A stretch of 64,000 nucleotides of DNA from Pseudoroseicyclus tamaricis (GCF_012070395.1 NZ_JAAFYS010000003.1:124001-188000), one strand, 5' to 3'; numbered from the stretch's first letter, positions 16,614 through 26,213 are shown. The notes: generated from the sequence alone by a model not told the origin. A program made the numbers and translations.

Positions 16614-17198
16614 TCAGCCCGCCTCGGTCTTGCCGCGCCGGTCGCTGCGCAGGTTGGCGTAGAGCACGTGGTTGCGCCAGCGGCCGTTGATCTGCAGGTA
16701 GCTCTGCGCCACGCCTTCGTACTTGTAGCCGCAGCTCTCCAGGAGCCCGCGGGAGGGCGCGTTCTCCGGCAGGCAGCCGGCCTCGATCCGGCTGAGGTCG
16801 AGCACCGTGAAGGCGTGGTGCACCAGCGCCCGGATCGCCTCCCGCATGTAGCCCTGCCGGGCGTAGCCCTGGCCGATCCAGTAGCCCGTCGTCCCCGCCT
16901 GCGCCGGGCCGCGTCGGATGTTGTCCAGCGTGATCGCGCCGAGGAAGGCCTCGTCCTCGCGGCGGATGAGGAAGAGCGGCAGCGCCGAGCCCTGGTTGAT
17001 CGAGCGCTGCGCCCAGTAGACGCGGTTGGTGAAGCTCTTGCGGGTCAGGTGATCCGCCGCCCAGGTCGGCTCCCATGGCTTGAGGAAGGCGGCGCTCTGC
17101 GAGCGCAGCGCCGTCCAGGCGCGGAAGTCGGCATGCACGGGCGGGCGCAGCGTCAGCCGCTCGGTCTCCAGCCGCACGCGGCGGCGGGACCCCAGCAT
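16614..17198 (-). CDS. GNAT acetyltransferase, RimJ/RimL type
   Basis: A 194-residue cytosolic acetyltransferase. The N-terminal RLETERLTLRPPVHADF is the usual entry of RimJ/RimL family proteins, and the acetyl-CoA site is at YWIGQGYARQGYMREA (the Q/R-x-x-G-x-G/A equivalent), with the ending ENAPSRGLLESCGYKYEG typical of the family. The substrate could be a ribosomal protein N-terminus or a free amino acid. It lies 33 bases after the M16 peptidase gene and ends the thrC-peptidase-GNAT run before a hairpin and repeat copy 1. Confidence 0.87.
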   Translation of the reverse strand: MLGSRRRVRLETERLTLRPPVHADFRAWTALRSQSAAFLKPWEPTWAADHLTRKSFTNRVYWAQRSINQGSALPLFLIRREDEAFLGAITLDNIRRGPAQAGTTGYWIGQGYARQGYMREAIRALVHHAFTVLDLSRIEAGCLPENAPSRGLLESCGYKYEGVAQSYLQINGRWRNHVLYANLRSDRRGKTEAG

Positions 17199-17231
17199 CA
17201 GACGGCTCCCCGCATCGGCATCAGCCCCGCC

Positions 17232-18494
17232 TCACGCCGCCAGGCGCCGGCGCAGCTCGCCGAGCTCGGGCGCGCCGCCGGCGGGGCCGTAGAGCGCCAT
17301 GGCCATGCCCTGCTGGCCCAGCGTCGCCGCGTGGGCCTTGAGGTCGGCCAGCGTCACGTCGCGGATGCGCGCCTCGGCCTCCTCGAGGCTCGGCACCCGG
17401 CCCCAGATCTGCAGCATCCGCGCCAGCCGTTCGGCGCGGTTCGACGGGCTCTCCAGCCCCATCATCATGCCGGCGAGGATCTGCGCCTTGGCGCGGTTGA
17501 GCTCCGCCTCGCTCATGTCGTCGGCCGAACGGCGGATCTCCGTCGCCGTCAGCTCGGCCAGCTGGGCGATCTCCGCCTCCGAGGTGCCGGCGTAGATGGT
17601 CAGCATCCCCGTATCCGCATAGGCCCCGGCCTGCGCGAAGATGGTGTAGCAGAGCCCCTTCTCCTCGCGCGCCTTCTGGAACAGGCGGGAGGACATGCCC
17701 CCGCCGAGCGCCATGGAATAGACCTGCGCCGCGAAGACCCGGTCATCGCGGTAATGCGGCCCCTCCAGCCCGAGCGTGAAGTGCACCTGCTCCAGCTTCT
17801 TCAGCTCTCTCCGCTCGCCGGAGGAAAAGCTGGCCGGCGTCGCGGCATCCTGCGCCTCGCTGGCGGGCAGGTGGCCGAAGAGTCGCTCGGCCTCGCGCAC
17901 GATCTCGTCGTGGTCCACCGCGCCGGCGGCGCAGAGCATCATCTCGGCCGGGCGATAGCGCTCGGAGACGAAGCCCTTGAGGTCCGCCTTGGAGAAGGCC
18001 GCCACCCGCTCGGCGGGGCCGAGGATCGAGCGGCCCATGGGCTGGCCGGGGTAGGCAACCTCCTGCAGCCAGTCGAAGATGATGTCGTCCGGCGTGTCCA
18101 GCGCCTGCCCGATCTCCTGCAGGATCACGTGTCGCTCGACCTCGATCTCCTCGTCGTCGAAGGCGGGGTTCATCAGGATGTCGGCGATCACGTCCAGCGC
18201 CAGCGGCACGTCGGCCTCCAGTACGCGGGCGTAGTAGGCGGTCATCTCGCGCCCCGTGTAGGCGTTGATGTAGCCGCCCACGTCCTCGATCGCCTCGGCG
18301 ATGGCCAGCGCGCTGCGCGTCCGCGTGCCCTTGAAGGCCATGTGCTCGAGGAAATGCGCGACGCCGTTCTGCTCCTCCCGCTCGTGCCGGCCGCCGGCCT
18401 GCACCCAGATGCCGATGGCGGCCGAGCGCATGGAGGGCATGTTCTCGGTCGCCACGCGGAGGCCGTTGGAGAGGGTCTGAACTTGTACGGTCAC
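17232..18494 (-). CDS. M16 family zinc peptidase (processing peptidase-like)
   Basis: A 420-residue metallopeptidase of the pitrilysin/mitochondrial processing peptidase family. The inverted zinc motif HFLEH (His47, Glu50, His51) is intact, and EVERHVILQEIG supplies the downstream glutamate. The C-terminal half is the usual inactive-repeat M16 domain. The start is GTG 18494, which overlaps the thrC stop in GTGA. It is the alphaproteobacterial relative of the mitochondrial processing peptidase beta subunit and is commonly found next to thrC in this order. No signal peptide; cytosolic. Confidence 0.93.
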   Translation of the reverse strand: MTVQVQTLSNGLRVATENMPSMRSAAIGIWVQAGGRHEREEQNGVAHFLEHMAFKGTRTRSALAIAEAIEDVGGYINAYTGREMTAYYARVLEADVPLALDVIADILMNPAFDDEEIEVERHVILQEIGQALDTPDDIIFDWLQEVAYPGQPMGRSILGPAERVAAFSKADLKGFVSERYRPAEMMLCAAGAVDHDEIVREAERLFGHLPASEAQDAATPASFSSGERRELKKLEQVHFTLGLEGPHYRDDRVFAAQVYSMALGGGMSSRLFQKAREEKGLCYTIFAQAGAYADTGMLTIYAGTSEAEIAQLAELTATEIRRSADDMSEAELNRAKAQILAGMMMGLESPSNRAERLARMLQIWGRVPSLEEAEARIRDVTLADLKAHAATLGQQGMAMALYGPAGGAPELGELRRRLAA

Positions 18495-19879
18495 GTGCGG
18501 CGCGTCTCCCGGATGAAGGTTTTCAGGGCCGAGAGGTCGTCCGCCATCTCCGTCACCCGTTCCGGCCGGTCATACAGGTCCGCCATCTGCGGGGGAAGGG
18601 GCGGGCGGAGGCCGATTGCCTTCTCCACGGCGTCGGGGAACTTCGCCGGATGCGCCGTCGCCAGCGTCACCATCGGGTTCGCACCCTGCTGCGTCTCGGC
18701 GACGTGGTAGCCCACGGCGCTGTGCGGGCAGAGGATCTCCCCCGTCGCCACCTGCGCGCGGAAGATCGCCTGCAGCGTCTCCTCCTCGCTCGCACGGCCG
18801 GAGGCGAAGCGCTCCGCCAGCCAGCCCCAGGCCCCCTGCCCCAGCGCGTAACCGCCCTCGCTCGCCAGCCCCTCCATCGCCGCGCTCACCGCGGCGCCGT
18901 CGTTGCCATAGGCCTCGAAGAGCACCCGCTCGAAGTTGGAGGAGACCTGGATGTCCATGGAAGGCGACATGGAGGGCGACACCCCCTCCTTGCGCTGCTC
19001 GCCGGTCGCCATGGTGCGGTGCAGGATGTCGTTCTGGTTGGTCGCGATCACCAGCTTGCCCACCGGCAGCCCCATCCGCCGCGCGATGTGGCCGGCGAAG
19101 ATATCGCCGAAGTTGCCCGTCGGCACGGTGAAATCCACCGCCCGGTGCGGCGCGCCGAGCGCCGTGGCGGAGGTGAAGTAGTACACCACCTGCGCCAGCA
19201 CCCGCGCCCAGTTGATGGAGTTGACGCCCGCCAGCCCCACCTCGTCGCGGAAGCTGTGATCGTTGAAGAGGTCCTTCAGCCGGCCCTGGCAGGTGTCGAA
19301 ATCCCCCTCCAGCGCGATGGCGTGCACGTTCTCCTCCGCCGCCGTCGTCATCTGCCGGCGCTGCACCTCGGAGACGCGCCCCTGCGGGAAGAGGATGAAC
19401 ACATCCACATTCGCCAGCCCCTTGAAGGCCTCGATCGCGGCCGAGCCGGTGTCGCCGGAGGTCGCGCCGACGATGGTGATGCGTTTGCCGGATCGGGCGA
19501 GCGAGGCCTGCATCAGCTGGCCGATCAGCTGCATGGCGAAGTCCTTGAAGGCCAGCGTCGGCCCGTGGAACAGCTCCAGCAGGAAGAGGTTCGGCCCCAT
19601 CTGCCGCAGCGGCGCCCGCGCGGCATGGGCGAACTCGGCATAGGCCGCCTCGATCAGCCCCTCCAGCTCCCCTTCCGTGAAGGCATCGCCGAGGAAGGGC
19701 AGCACCACGCGGCGCGCCGCCTCCTCATAGGGCAGCCCCGCCAGCGCCGCGATCTCTTCGGGCGCCATCACCGGCACCGTCTCGGGCACGTAGAGGCCGC
19801 CGTCGCGGGCGAGGCCGGTCAGCATCGCCTCTTCGAAGCCGAGAACCGGCGCCTGGCCGCGGGTGGAGATGTAGCGCAT
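18491..19879 (-). CDS. thrC: Threonine synthase
   Basis: A 462-residue PLP enzyme that converts O-phosphohomoserine to threonine, the last step of threonine synthesis. MRYISTRGQ at the N-terminus and PTLAFKDFAMQ with the PLP lysine identify ThrC; SGDTGSAAIEAFKG is the phosphate-binding region. The length matches the long bacterial form. It starts 3 bases after the surf1 gene and its stop overlaps the peptidase start, so it is part of the long minus-strand transcript behind the cytochrome oxidase genes. Confidence 0.95.
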   Translation of the reverse strand: MRYISTRGQAPVLGFEEAMLTGLARDGGLYVPETVPVMAPEEIAALAGLPYEEAARRVVLPFLGDAFTEGELEGLIEAAYAEFAHAARAPLRQMGPNLFLLELFHGPTLAFKDFAMQLIGQLMQASLARSGKRITIVGATSGDTGSAAIEAFKGLANVDVFILFPQGRVSEVQRRQMTTAAEENVHAIALEGDFDTCQGRLKDLFNDHSFRDEVGLAGVNSINWARVLAQVVYYFTSATALGAPHRAVDFTVPTGNFGDIFAGHIARRMGLPVGKLVIATNQNDILHRTMATGEQRKEGVSPSMSPSMDIQVSSNFERVLFEAYGNDGAAVSAAMEGLASEGGYALGQGAWGWLAERFASGRASEEETLQAIFRAQVATGEILCPHSAVGYHVAETQQGANPMVTLATAHPAKFPDAVEKAIGLRPPLPPQMADLYDRPERVTEMADDLSALKTFIRETRRT

Positions 19880-19882
19880 GGA

Positions 19883-20536
19883 TCAGTCCTTCGCTCGCAG
19901 GGTCCGGCGGATCAGGTAGAGGCTCATGCCCGCCCAGACGAGGGCGATGCCGAACCACTGGATCGCGTAGCCGAAATGGTTGTTGGGGATGCCCTCGGCG
20001 CTCACCGGCAGCGGCGTCAGCCCGGGGATGGTCGGCTCGATCTGCCGGGCGACGACGAAGACGGGCTCCGCCCCCAGCACCTCGGCGAGGTTGCCCAGCT
20101 CCCGCGCCGCCCAGGCGTTGGACTGGTCGAGATGCAGCGTGCCGCCGCGCCCGACGGGCATGACGAGGTTGCCGGTGATCTCCACCCGCCCCTCCGGCAG
20201 CTCCGGCGGGGCGCTGGCCATGGGCCGCGCCGGCACGAGGCCGAGATCGACGATCACCCGCCGCCCGGCCTCCGTCTGGACGGCGGCGACGATGTCTTCC
20301 TCGGTCCCCGAATAGATGAAGCGCAGGGCCGGGCCGGTGATCTCACCGCTCAGCGTGACGGGGGCATATTCGGCCTCCGCCTCCTCCAGCGGGACGGGGG
20401 CGGAGGCGATGCGCATCTCGATCTCGGCGAGGACGCTCTCCTTCCACTCCAGCCGGCGGAGCTGCCAGACGCCCAGCGAGATGAGCACGGCGCAGCCGAG
20501 GATGCCGAAGATCAGCGGTGGAATGATGCGCCGCAA
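19883..20536 (-). CDS. SURF1 family cytochrome oxidase assembly protein
   Basis: A 217-residue membrane protein with the SURF1 plan: an N-terminal helix (IIPPLIFGILGCAVLISLGVW followed by QLRRLEWK), a large periplasmic domain, and a C-terminal helix (GYAIQWFGIALVWAGMSLYLIRR). SURF1 proteins help insert heme a into subunit I of aa3 oxidases. Its place after ctaE agrees. It is separated from ctaE by a strong hairpin and runs into thrC with a 3-base gap. Confidence 0.92.
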   Translation of the reverse strand: MRRIIPPLIFGILGCAVLISLGVWQLRRLEWKESVLAEIEMRIASAPVPLEEAEAEYAPVTLSGEITGPALRFIYSGTEEDIVAAVQTEAGRRVIVDLGLVPARPMASAPPELPEGRVEITGNLVMPVGRGGTLHLDQSNAWAARELGNLAEVLGAEPVFVVARQIEPTIPGLTPLPVSAEGIPNNHFGYAIQWFGIALVWAGMSLYLIRRTLRAKD

Positions 20537-20560
20537 GGGCCGCCTCCCCCTTCAGGAAGA

Positions 20561-20589
20561 GAGGCGCGCGGGCCCCGCCCGCACGCCTC
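20561..20589 (-). terminator. Intercistronic hairpin after ctaE
   Basis: GAGGCG-C-GCGGGC pairs with GCCCGC-A-CGCCTC around a 3-base loop: a 12-bp stem with one mismatch. There is no T-run. It lies 24 bases past the ctaE stop and probably lowers expression of surf1 and thrC relative to the oxidase genes. Confidence 0.6.
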
Positions 20590-20612
20590 CTGTCCGATCG
20601 TCCGTGGGGGTG

Positions 20613-21416
20613 TCAGCCGCCCCAGATATAGACGGCCGCGAAGAGGAACAGCCACACCACGTCGACGAAGTGCCAGTACCACTCGGCCGCCTCGAAGCCG
20701 ACGTGATTGTCGGGCGTGAAGTGGCCGCGATAGGCGCGCAGCAGGCAGACGGCGAGGAAGATGGTGCCGATCACGACGTGGAAGCCGTGGAAGCCTGTCG
20801 CCATGTAGAAGACGGCGCCGTAGACGTTGCCCGAGAAGCCGAAGGTGGCGTGGGTGTATTCGTAGATCTGGAAGACGGTGAACAGGATGCCCAGCGCGAC
20901 GGAGAGCGCCAGCCCGGCCTTCAGATCCTTGCGGTTGTTGTCATGCACCAGCGCGTGGTGCGCCCAGGTCGCGGCGGCGCCGGAGCACAGCAGCACGAGC
21001 GTGTTGATCAGCGGCAGGTGCCAGGGGTCGAACGTCTCGATCCCGGCCGGCGGCCACTGGCCGGCGACCATCGGGCTCTCCGGCCCCATCGGGTAGAGCG
21101 CGTTCTTGAAGAAGGCCCAGAACCAGGCGGAGAAGAACATCACCTCGGAGAGGATGAAGAGGATGAAGCCGTAGCGCAGGCCGATGCGCACGACGGGCGT
21201 GTAATCGACGCCGCTCGTGCCTTCCTTCACCGTCTCCGCCCACCAGGCGTACATGGTGTAGAGCACGAGGACGAAGCCGATCAGCCCCATGTAGGGGCCA
21301 GACCCATGCATCCACAGCACGGCGCCGAACAGCATCACGAACGCGCCGACGGAGCCGGTGAGCGGCCAGATGGAGGGGCTCAGGATGTGGTAGTCGTGAT
21401 TCTTGGCATGGGCCAT
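20613..21416 (-). CDS. ctaE: Cytochrome c oxidase subunit III
   Basis: A 267-residue integral membrane subunit of the aa3-type oxidase with seven predicted helices. [12 protein letters not shown] at the start, [17 protein letters not shown], the [14 protein letters not shown] segment and the end [19 protein letters not shown] are all conserved in subunit III. It stabilises the oxidase and its proton uptake. Located in the cta operon downstream of the copper chaperone ctaG. Subunit I (ctaD) is not in the window, as in Paracoccus where it is encoded elsewhere. Confidence 0.96.
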   Translation of the reverse strand: MAHAKNHDYHILSPSIWPLTGSVGAFVMLFGAVLWMHGSGPYMGLIGFVLVLYTMYAWWAETVKEGTSGVDYTPVVRIGLRYGFILFILSEVMFFSAWFWAFFKNALYPMGPESPMVAGQWPPAGIETFDPWHLPLINTLVLLCSGAAATWAHHALVHDNNRKDLKAGLALSVALGILFTVFQIYEYTHATFGFSGNVYGAVFYMATGFHGFHVVIGTIFLAVCLLRAYRGHFTPDNHVGFEAAEWYWHFVDVVWLFLFAAVYIWGG

Positions 21417-21438
21417 CTTTGCCGTCCCTCGATATTCT

Positions 21439-22041
21439 TCAGTTGGTGTCTATGGCGCCTTGCGCGGGGCCTGTCAAAGCCTCAGCGCCCTGCACGTCCA
21501 CGGCCGCATACTCTTCCGGCAGGTCGATCTCGTAGAAGGTGTAGGAGAGGGTGATGACGTTGACATACTTGGCGTCCCGGTCGTCCACGATCTCGGGGTC
21601 GACGAAGAAGCTGACGGGCATCATCACGGTTTCGCCCGGCTGCAGCACCTGCTCGGTGAAGCAGAAGCACTCGATCTTGTCGAAGAAGCCGCCGGCCTCG
21701 TAGGGGGTGACATTGTAGGTCGCCTGCCCGGCGACCACCCGGTCCGTCGGGTTGCTCGCCTCGTAGAAGGCCAGAGCCGTCTCGCCGATGCGCACCTCCA
21801 TCTCCCGCTGGGCGGGCGTGAAGGTCCACGGCATGTCGCGGTCGCGCGAGGCGTCGAAGCGCACCTTGATCGTCTGGTCGAGCACGGTGTCGGAGCCGGC
21901 CGTTGCCACGCCCGTCTCGCCGCCGAAGCCGGTGACGGCGCAGAACCAGGAGTAGAAGGGCACCGCCGCGTAGGAGAAGCTCACCATTGCGATGGCGACG
22001 CCCACGAGCGCGCCGGCCATCTTCGAGGGTGTCCACTTCAT
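21439..22041 (-). CDS. ctaG: Cytochrome c oxidase assembly factor CtaG (Cox11)
   Basis: A 200-residue copper chaperone that builds the CuB centre of subunit I. One N-terminal membrane helix ([23 protein letters not shown]) anchors a periplasmic domain carrying the copper motif CFCFTEQ, followed by [13 protein letters not shown], both diagnostic of Cox11. A further cysteine ([10 protein letters not shown]) after the helix is also conserved. Its ATG overlaps the stop of the preceding small membrane protein (ATGA), so the two are translationally coupled. Confidence 0.95.
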   Translation of the reverse strand: MKWTPSKMAGALVGVAIAMVSFSYAAVPFYSWFCAVTGFGGETGVATAGSDTVLDQTIKVRFDASRDRDMPWTFTPAQREMEVRIGETALAFYEASNPTDRVVAGQATYNVTPYEAGGFFDKIECFCFTEQVLQPGETVMMPVSFFVDPEIVDDRDAKYVNVITLSYTFYEIDLPEEYAAVDVQGAEALTGPAQGAIDTN

Positions 22042-22259
22042 GGCGTGACCTCCTGTAGCTCCTGCTCCTCCGCCGCCCGCTCCAGCGCCGGATTGGCGAC
22101 GTGGTCGAAATTCTCGAACGCCCGCGCATCGCCCAGCCGCGTCACCTTCACGACCGTGAGGCCGAAGACGACGCCGACGAAGGCGATGAGGATGAGGAGC
22201 AGCCCCCAGTTCCGCCCGGCGCGGCGCTTGTGCAGCTCATGCTCGACCTGGATGGCCAT
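22038..22259 (-). CDS. Small single-pass membrane protein of the cta operon
   Basis: A 73-residue protein: a basic N-terminus (HKRRAGRN), one membrane helix (about residues 18-38) and a short acidic tail rich in Glu. It overlaps both neighbours: its ATG (22257-22259) shares bases with the ctaB stop and its TGA overlaps the ctaG start, so its synthesis is tied to theirs. Short proteins of this kind are common between ctaB and ctaG in Rhodobacterales and Paracoccus and are usually labelled oxidase assembly proteins, but I know of no proven role. The tight coupling suggests a part in assembly of the aa3 oxidase. Confidence 0.85.
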   Translation of the reverse strand: MAIQVEHELHKRRAGRNWGLLLILIAFVGVVFGLTVVKVTRLGDARAFENFDHVANPALERAAEEQELQEVTP

Positions 22260-23209
22260 CAGAAGCCCCCCCATTGCGCCAGGCCCCACTGCGTCAGCAC
22301 GGACTGGGCGAGGATCGCGCCGAAATGGCCGAAGAGGTACCACAGCGAGACCATGAAGACCCGCTTCTCGGTCGCGTAGCTGTCCGCCTCCGCCTGCGCC
22401 TCGCTCCGCCGGAAGATCGCCCATGCTCCGGCGAGGAACCAGACATCCAGCGCCAGCGCCACGGCGAGGTAGAGCCAGCCGCCGAGGGAGGTGAAGGCGA
22501 TACCGAGCGACACGGCCACCAGCGGCAGCGTGTAGGCGAAGACCTGCACGCGCGTCGCGGGGCGGCCATGCGTTTCCGTCAGCATCGGCACGCCGGCGTC
22601 GCCGTAATCCGTCTTCACGAACAGCGCCAGCGCCCAGAAGTGCGGCGGCGTCCACATGAAGACGAGCGCGAAGAGCAGCACCGACTCAAGGCTCACGCCC
22701 CCCGTCGCCACGGCCCAGCCGATCATCGGGGGGAAGGCGCCGGCGGCGCCGCCGATGACGATGTTCTGCGGCGTGCGCCGCTTGAGGATCATCGAGTAGA
22801 TGACGGAGTAGAAGAAGATCGTGAAGGCCAGCAGCGCCGCCGACAAAAGGTTCGTCGCCAGCCACAGCAGCACCACCGCGAAGCCGGAGAGGGCGAGCCC
22901 GAGGCCCAGCGCCTCCTCGGGGCGGACACGCCCCTGCGGGATCGGCCGGCTGCGGGTGCGGCGCATCTTGGTGTCGATGTCGCTGTCCCACCACATGTTC
23001 AGCGCGCCCGAGGCGCCGGCCCCGACCGCGATGCACAAGGTGGCCACGAAGGCGATGTAGGGGTGCACCGGCACCGGCGCCGCGAGCATCCCCACCAGCG
23101 CTGTGAAGACGACGAGCGACATCACCCGCGGTTTCAGCAGCGCGAAGTAGTCGCCGAGACCGGCTTCCACCGGGACGGCAGCGCTCTCGTCGAGGCTGGC
23201 CTCTTGCAT
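22259..23209 (-). CDS. ctaB: Protoheme IX farnesyltransferase (heme O synthase)
   Basis: An integral membrane prenyltransferase of the UbiA family that makes heme O from protoheme and farnesyl diphosphate, the first step toward heme [17 protein letters not shown] opens the protein; [20 protein letters not shown] is the Asp-rich diphosphate-binding motif. ATG 23209 (316 residues) is preferred because GAGGA lies about 7 bases upstream and the family has a short N-terminal tail. ATG 23260 would overlap the ctaC stop (ATGA) and add 17 residues; it remains possible. Confidence 0.94.
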   Translation of the reverse strand: MQEASLDESAAVPVEAGLGDYFALLKPRVMSLVVFTALVGMLAAPVPVHPYIAFVATLCIAVGAGASGALNMWWDSDIDTKMRRTRSRPIPQGRVRPEEALGLGLALSGFAVVLLWLATNLLSAALLAFTIFFYSVIYSMILKRRTPQNIVIGGAAGAFPPMIGWAVATGGVSLESVLLFALVFMWTPPHFWALALFVKTDYGDAGVPMLTETHGRPATRVQVFAYTLPLVAVSLGIAFTSLGGWLYLAVALALDVWFLAGAWAIFRRSEAQAEADSYATEKRVFMVSLWYLFGHFGAILAQSVLTQWGLAQWGGF

Positions 23210-23259
23210 TCTCACATCCTCGCTGGCGCCGCGGGCGGTCGCGGCGCCGGGGGCTCTCA

Positions 23260-24147
23260 TCAGGCCGGGTACTCTTCCCGCGCCAGCTCGAGCCAGGCGT
23301 CATAGGTCTCCTGGTCCACGACCTTCACCACGATGGGCATATAGGCATGGTCCTTACCGCAAAGTTCGGAGCACTGGCCGAAGTACACGCCCTCGATCTC
23401 GGGGGCGAACCACAGTTGCGCGAGCCGGCCGGGCACCGCGTCCTGCTTCACGCCGAAGGCGGGGATGGTCCAGGAGTGGATCACGTCGGCGCCCGTGACG
23501 GTCATCACCACGGTGGCCCCCACCGGCACGACGACGGCGTTGTCGGCGGCGAGCAGGTAATCGTCGGCCGAGTAGCCGTAGGATTCCAGCTGGTCGACGA
23601 CCTCCTCGTTGATCTGCCCGGCGCCCGAGCCGATCATGAAGGCGTCGAAGTAGACGCCCTCGTCGACGTATTCATAGCCCCAGTACCACTGGTAGCCCGT
23701 CACCTTGATGTTGATGTCCCCCTCCGGGATGACCTGCTGCTTGAACAGGACGGGCAGGGAGAAGGAGCCGATGAAGACGAGGATGACGATCGGCACGATC
23801 GTCCACGCGATTTCCAGCGGCGAATTGTGGGTGAAGCGCTTCGGCGTCGGGTTGGCGCGGCGGTTGTAGCGCACGATCACGATCAGGATCAGCGCCATGA
23901 CCAGCAGCACGATGCCGGAGATGATCCACAGCAGCATCCCGTCGAGCCAGTGGATGTCGCGCGCCAGCTCCGTCGCCGCGGGCTGCCAGCCCACCGCCCC
24001 CGACTGGGGGTGGCCGATGACGGGCAGGTCGCCCAGCAATTCCTGGATTTCAGGCGTCTGCGCCCGCGCGGCGGCGGCCCCGAAGAGCGAGGTGGCGGCG
24101 GCGGCGAGCGCGGTCATGCCGCGGCGGATCGGGTTGAACTTGCGCAT
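23260..24147 (-). CDS. ctaC: Cytochrome c oxidase subunit II
   Basis: A 295-residue subunit carrying the dinuclear CuA centre that takes electrons from cytochrome c. After a signal-like segment (LFGAAAARAQ) come two membrane helices and the periplasmic cupredoxin domain with GQCSELCGKDHAYMP, which holds the two Cys, Glu, His and Met ligands; the first His is in ADVIHSWTIPAFG. GYQWYWGYEY is the aromatic electron-entry patch. ATG 24147 is chosen because AGGGGA lies 6 bases upstream; the frame is open 12 codons more. First gene of the cta operon and divergent from tldD. Confidence 0.96.
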   Translation of the reverse strand: MRKFNPIRRGMTALAAAATSLFGAAAARAQTPEIQELLGDLPVIGHPQSGAVGWQPAATELARDIHWLDGMLLWIISGIVLLVMALILIVIVRYNRRANPTPKRFTHNSPLEIAWTIVPIVILVFIGSFSLPVLFKQQVIPEGDINIKVTGYQWYWGYEYVDEGVYFDAFMIGSGAGQINEEVVDQLESYGYSADDYLLAADNAVVVPVGATVVMTVTGADVIHSWTIPAFGVKQDAVPGRLAQLWFAPEIEGVYFGQCSELCGKDHAYMPIVVKVVDQETYDAWLELAREEYPA

Positions 24148-24327
24148 CGGGTCCCCTGGGTACTGGCGCGCACAGCCGCGCAACTTGCGATGGCCATCGG
24201 CCGGGCGTGGGCGGGGCCGATTGCGGTTCGGCGCTCTATTCCCATATCCTGACGGTCAGAACAAGAAGGCCGGTGGCGTCAAATGACCACGCGGTCCTCA
24301 CCATTCGGTGCCGACAGGAGAGCCCCC

Positions 24328-25740
24328 ATGGCCGACGCCCCCTTCCGTCCCTTCGAGACTCTCATCGGCGAGGCCGAGGCGCTCGCCCGCCTGCGCGAGG
24401 CCGTGGCCGGCGCCGATGACGGCGAACTCTTCCTCGAACGCCGCGCCACCGAGGTGCTCGGCTTCGATGACGGCCGACTCAAGATGGCCAATTTCGACGC
24501 CTCCGAGGGCTTCGGCCTGCGCGCCGTGCGCGGCGACGTCGCCGGCTACGCCCATTCCACCGAGATTTCCGAGCGCTCGCTGGCCCGCGCCGTCGCGACG
24601 GCCCGGCTGGCGGTGGGCGATGGCGGCGGCACCATGGCCCCGCCCCCGCCGGCCACCAACCGCAAGCTCTACGGCGACGACAGCCCCATCGACGGCGCCG
24701 CCTTCGGCGTGAAGGTCGACCTTCTGCGCGAGATCGACGCCTATGCCCGCGCCATGGACAAGCGCGTCGTCCAGGTCTCCGCCAATATCGCCGCCAGCCA
24801 TCAGGAGGTCGTGATCCTGCGCCCCGAGGGGCACTCCGTCACCGACATCCGCCCCATGGCCCGCCTCAACGTGCAGGTGATCGTCGAGGAGAACGGCCGC
24901 CGCGAGAGCGGCCATTCCGGCGGCGGCGGCCGGCACGGGATCGAGCTGCTGCTCCAGCCCGACGGCTGGAAGGCCCATGTCGCCGAGGCGCTGCGCATCG
25001 CGCTGGTCAACCTCGGCGCCGAGGCCGCCCCCGCCGGCGTCCTCGATGTCCTCCTCGGCCCCGGCTGGCCGGGCATCCTCCTGCACGAGGCCGTCGGCCA
25101 CGGGCTGGAAGGGGACTTCAACCGCAAGGGCTCCTCCGCCTTCTCCGGCCTCATGGGGCAGGAGGTCGCGGCCAAGGGCGTCACCGTCCTCGACGACGGC
25201 ACGATGGAGGGCCGCCGCGGCTCCCTCAGCGTCGATGACGAGGGCACCCCCTCGGGCAAGAATGTCCTCATCGAGGACGGCCGGCTCGTCGGCTACATGC
25301 AGGATCGCCAGAACGCCCGGCTCATGGGAGTCGAACCCACCGGCAACGGCCGCCGCGAGAGCTTCGCCCACATACCCATGCCGCGGATGACCAACACCTA
25401 CATGCTCGCCGGCGATTCGGAGCCGGAGGCGCTGCTGGGCGACCTCAAGGACGGCATCTGGGCCGTCGGCTTCGGCGGCGGGCAGGTGGACATCACCTCC
25501 GGCAAGTTCGTCTTCTCCTGCACCGAGGCCTACCGGGTGAAGAACGGCGTGAAGGGCGCCGCCATCAAGGGCGCGACGCTGATCGGCGACGGCGCCACGG
25601 CGCTCAAGCAGATCCGCGGCATCGGCAATGACCTCGCGCTCGATCCTGGCGTCGGCAATTGCGGCAAGGCCGGCCAATGGGTGCCGGTCGGCGTCGGCCA
25701 GCCGAGCCTGCTGATCGGCGGCCTGACGGTCGGCGGGTGA
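24328..25740 (+). CDS. tldD: Metalloprotease TldD
   Basis: A 470-residue TldD/PmbA family protease. The zinc motif HEAVGH followed by GLEGDFNRKG is intact, and FSGLMGQEVA and the C-terminal VGNCGKAGQWVPVGVGQPSL are characteristic of TldD. In other bacteria TldD with TldE processes peptide antibiotics and antitoxins; no tldE is in the window. ATG 24328 has AGGAGAG upstream; the frame is open 15 codons more. It is divergent from ctaC, and its stop overlaps the next GTG start. Confidence 0.94.
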   Translation: MADAPFRPFETLIGEAEALARLREAVAGADDGELFLERRATEVLGFDDGRLKMANFDASEGFGLRAVRGDVAGYAHSTEISERSLARAVATARLAVGDGGGTMAPPPPATNRKLYGDDSPIDGAAFGVKVDLLREIDAYARAMDKRVVQVSANIAASHQEVVILRPEGHSVTDIRPMARLNVQVIVEENGRRESGHSGGGGRHGIELLLQPDGWKAHVAEALRIALVNLGAEAAPAGVLDVLLGPGWPGILLHEAVGHGLEGDFNRKGSSAFSGLMGQEVAAKGVTVLDDGTMEGRRGSLSVDDEGTPSGKNVLIEDGRLVGYMQDRQNARLMGVEPTGNGRRESFAHIPMPRMTNTYMLAGDSEPEALLGDLKDGIWAVGFGGGQVDITSGKFVFSCTEAYRVKNGVKGAAIKGATLIGDGATALKQIRGIGNDLALDPGVGNCGKAGQWVPVGVGQPSLLIGGLTVGG

Positions 25741-26213
25741 CCCTCCGCCCCGCGACGCCGGAGGATCTGCCCGCCCTCGCCCGGCTCTGGCAGGAGGGCT
25801 GGCACGAAGCCCACGCCGCCCATGTCCCGCCGGAGGTGCTGACCTTCCGCGCCGCGCCCTATTTCGCCGAGCGTCTGCGCCTCATGCAGGCGGAGGGCCT
25901 CCTCCGCATGGCCGGCACGGCGGAGGCGCCGCTCGGCTTCTGCGCCATCGAGGGGGAGGAGATCGACCAGCTCTACGTCTCCCCCGCCGCGCGCGGCACC
26001 GGGTTGGCGAGCGAGCTCCTCCACGACGGCGAGGCGCGGCTCGCCGCCACCGGCGTGCAGGAGGCCCGCCTCCTCTGCATGGCCGAGAACACCCGTGCCG
26101 CCCGCTTCTACGGCCGCGAGGGGTGGCGTGACGCCGGCACCGCCCCGCATGAGCTCAAGAAGCTCGGCGGCACCTTCACCCTGCCGGTCACCACCTTCCG
26201 CAAGAGCCTCTGA
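25737..26213 (+). CDS. GNAT family N-acetyltransferase
   Basis: A 158-residue acetyltransferase. TLRPATPEDLPALARLWQEGW opens the domain, LYVSPAARGTGLASELL is the acetyl-CoA-binding motif (R-G-x-G-x-A), and AENTRAARFYGREGW is motif B. The start is GTG 25737, which overlaps the tldD stop (GTGA) and so couples translation. Substrate unknown. Convergent with the AraC regulator gene, with only 6 bases between the stops. Confidence 0.88.
   Translation: MTLRPATPEDLPALARLWQEGWHEAHAAHVPPEVLTFRAAPYFAERLRLMQAEGLLRMAGTAEAPLGFCAIEGEEIDQLYVSPAARGTGLASELLHDGEARLAATGVQEARLLCMAENTRAARFYGREGWRDAGTAPHELKKLGGTFTLPVTTFRKSL

Noticed and set aside
24148-24327. Oxygen-responsive FNR box between ctaC and tldD
   Set aside because: No TTGAT-N4-ATCAA or close variant is present in this divergent region.
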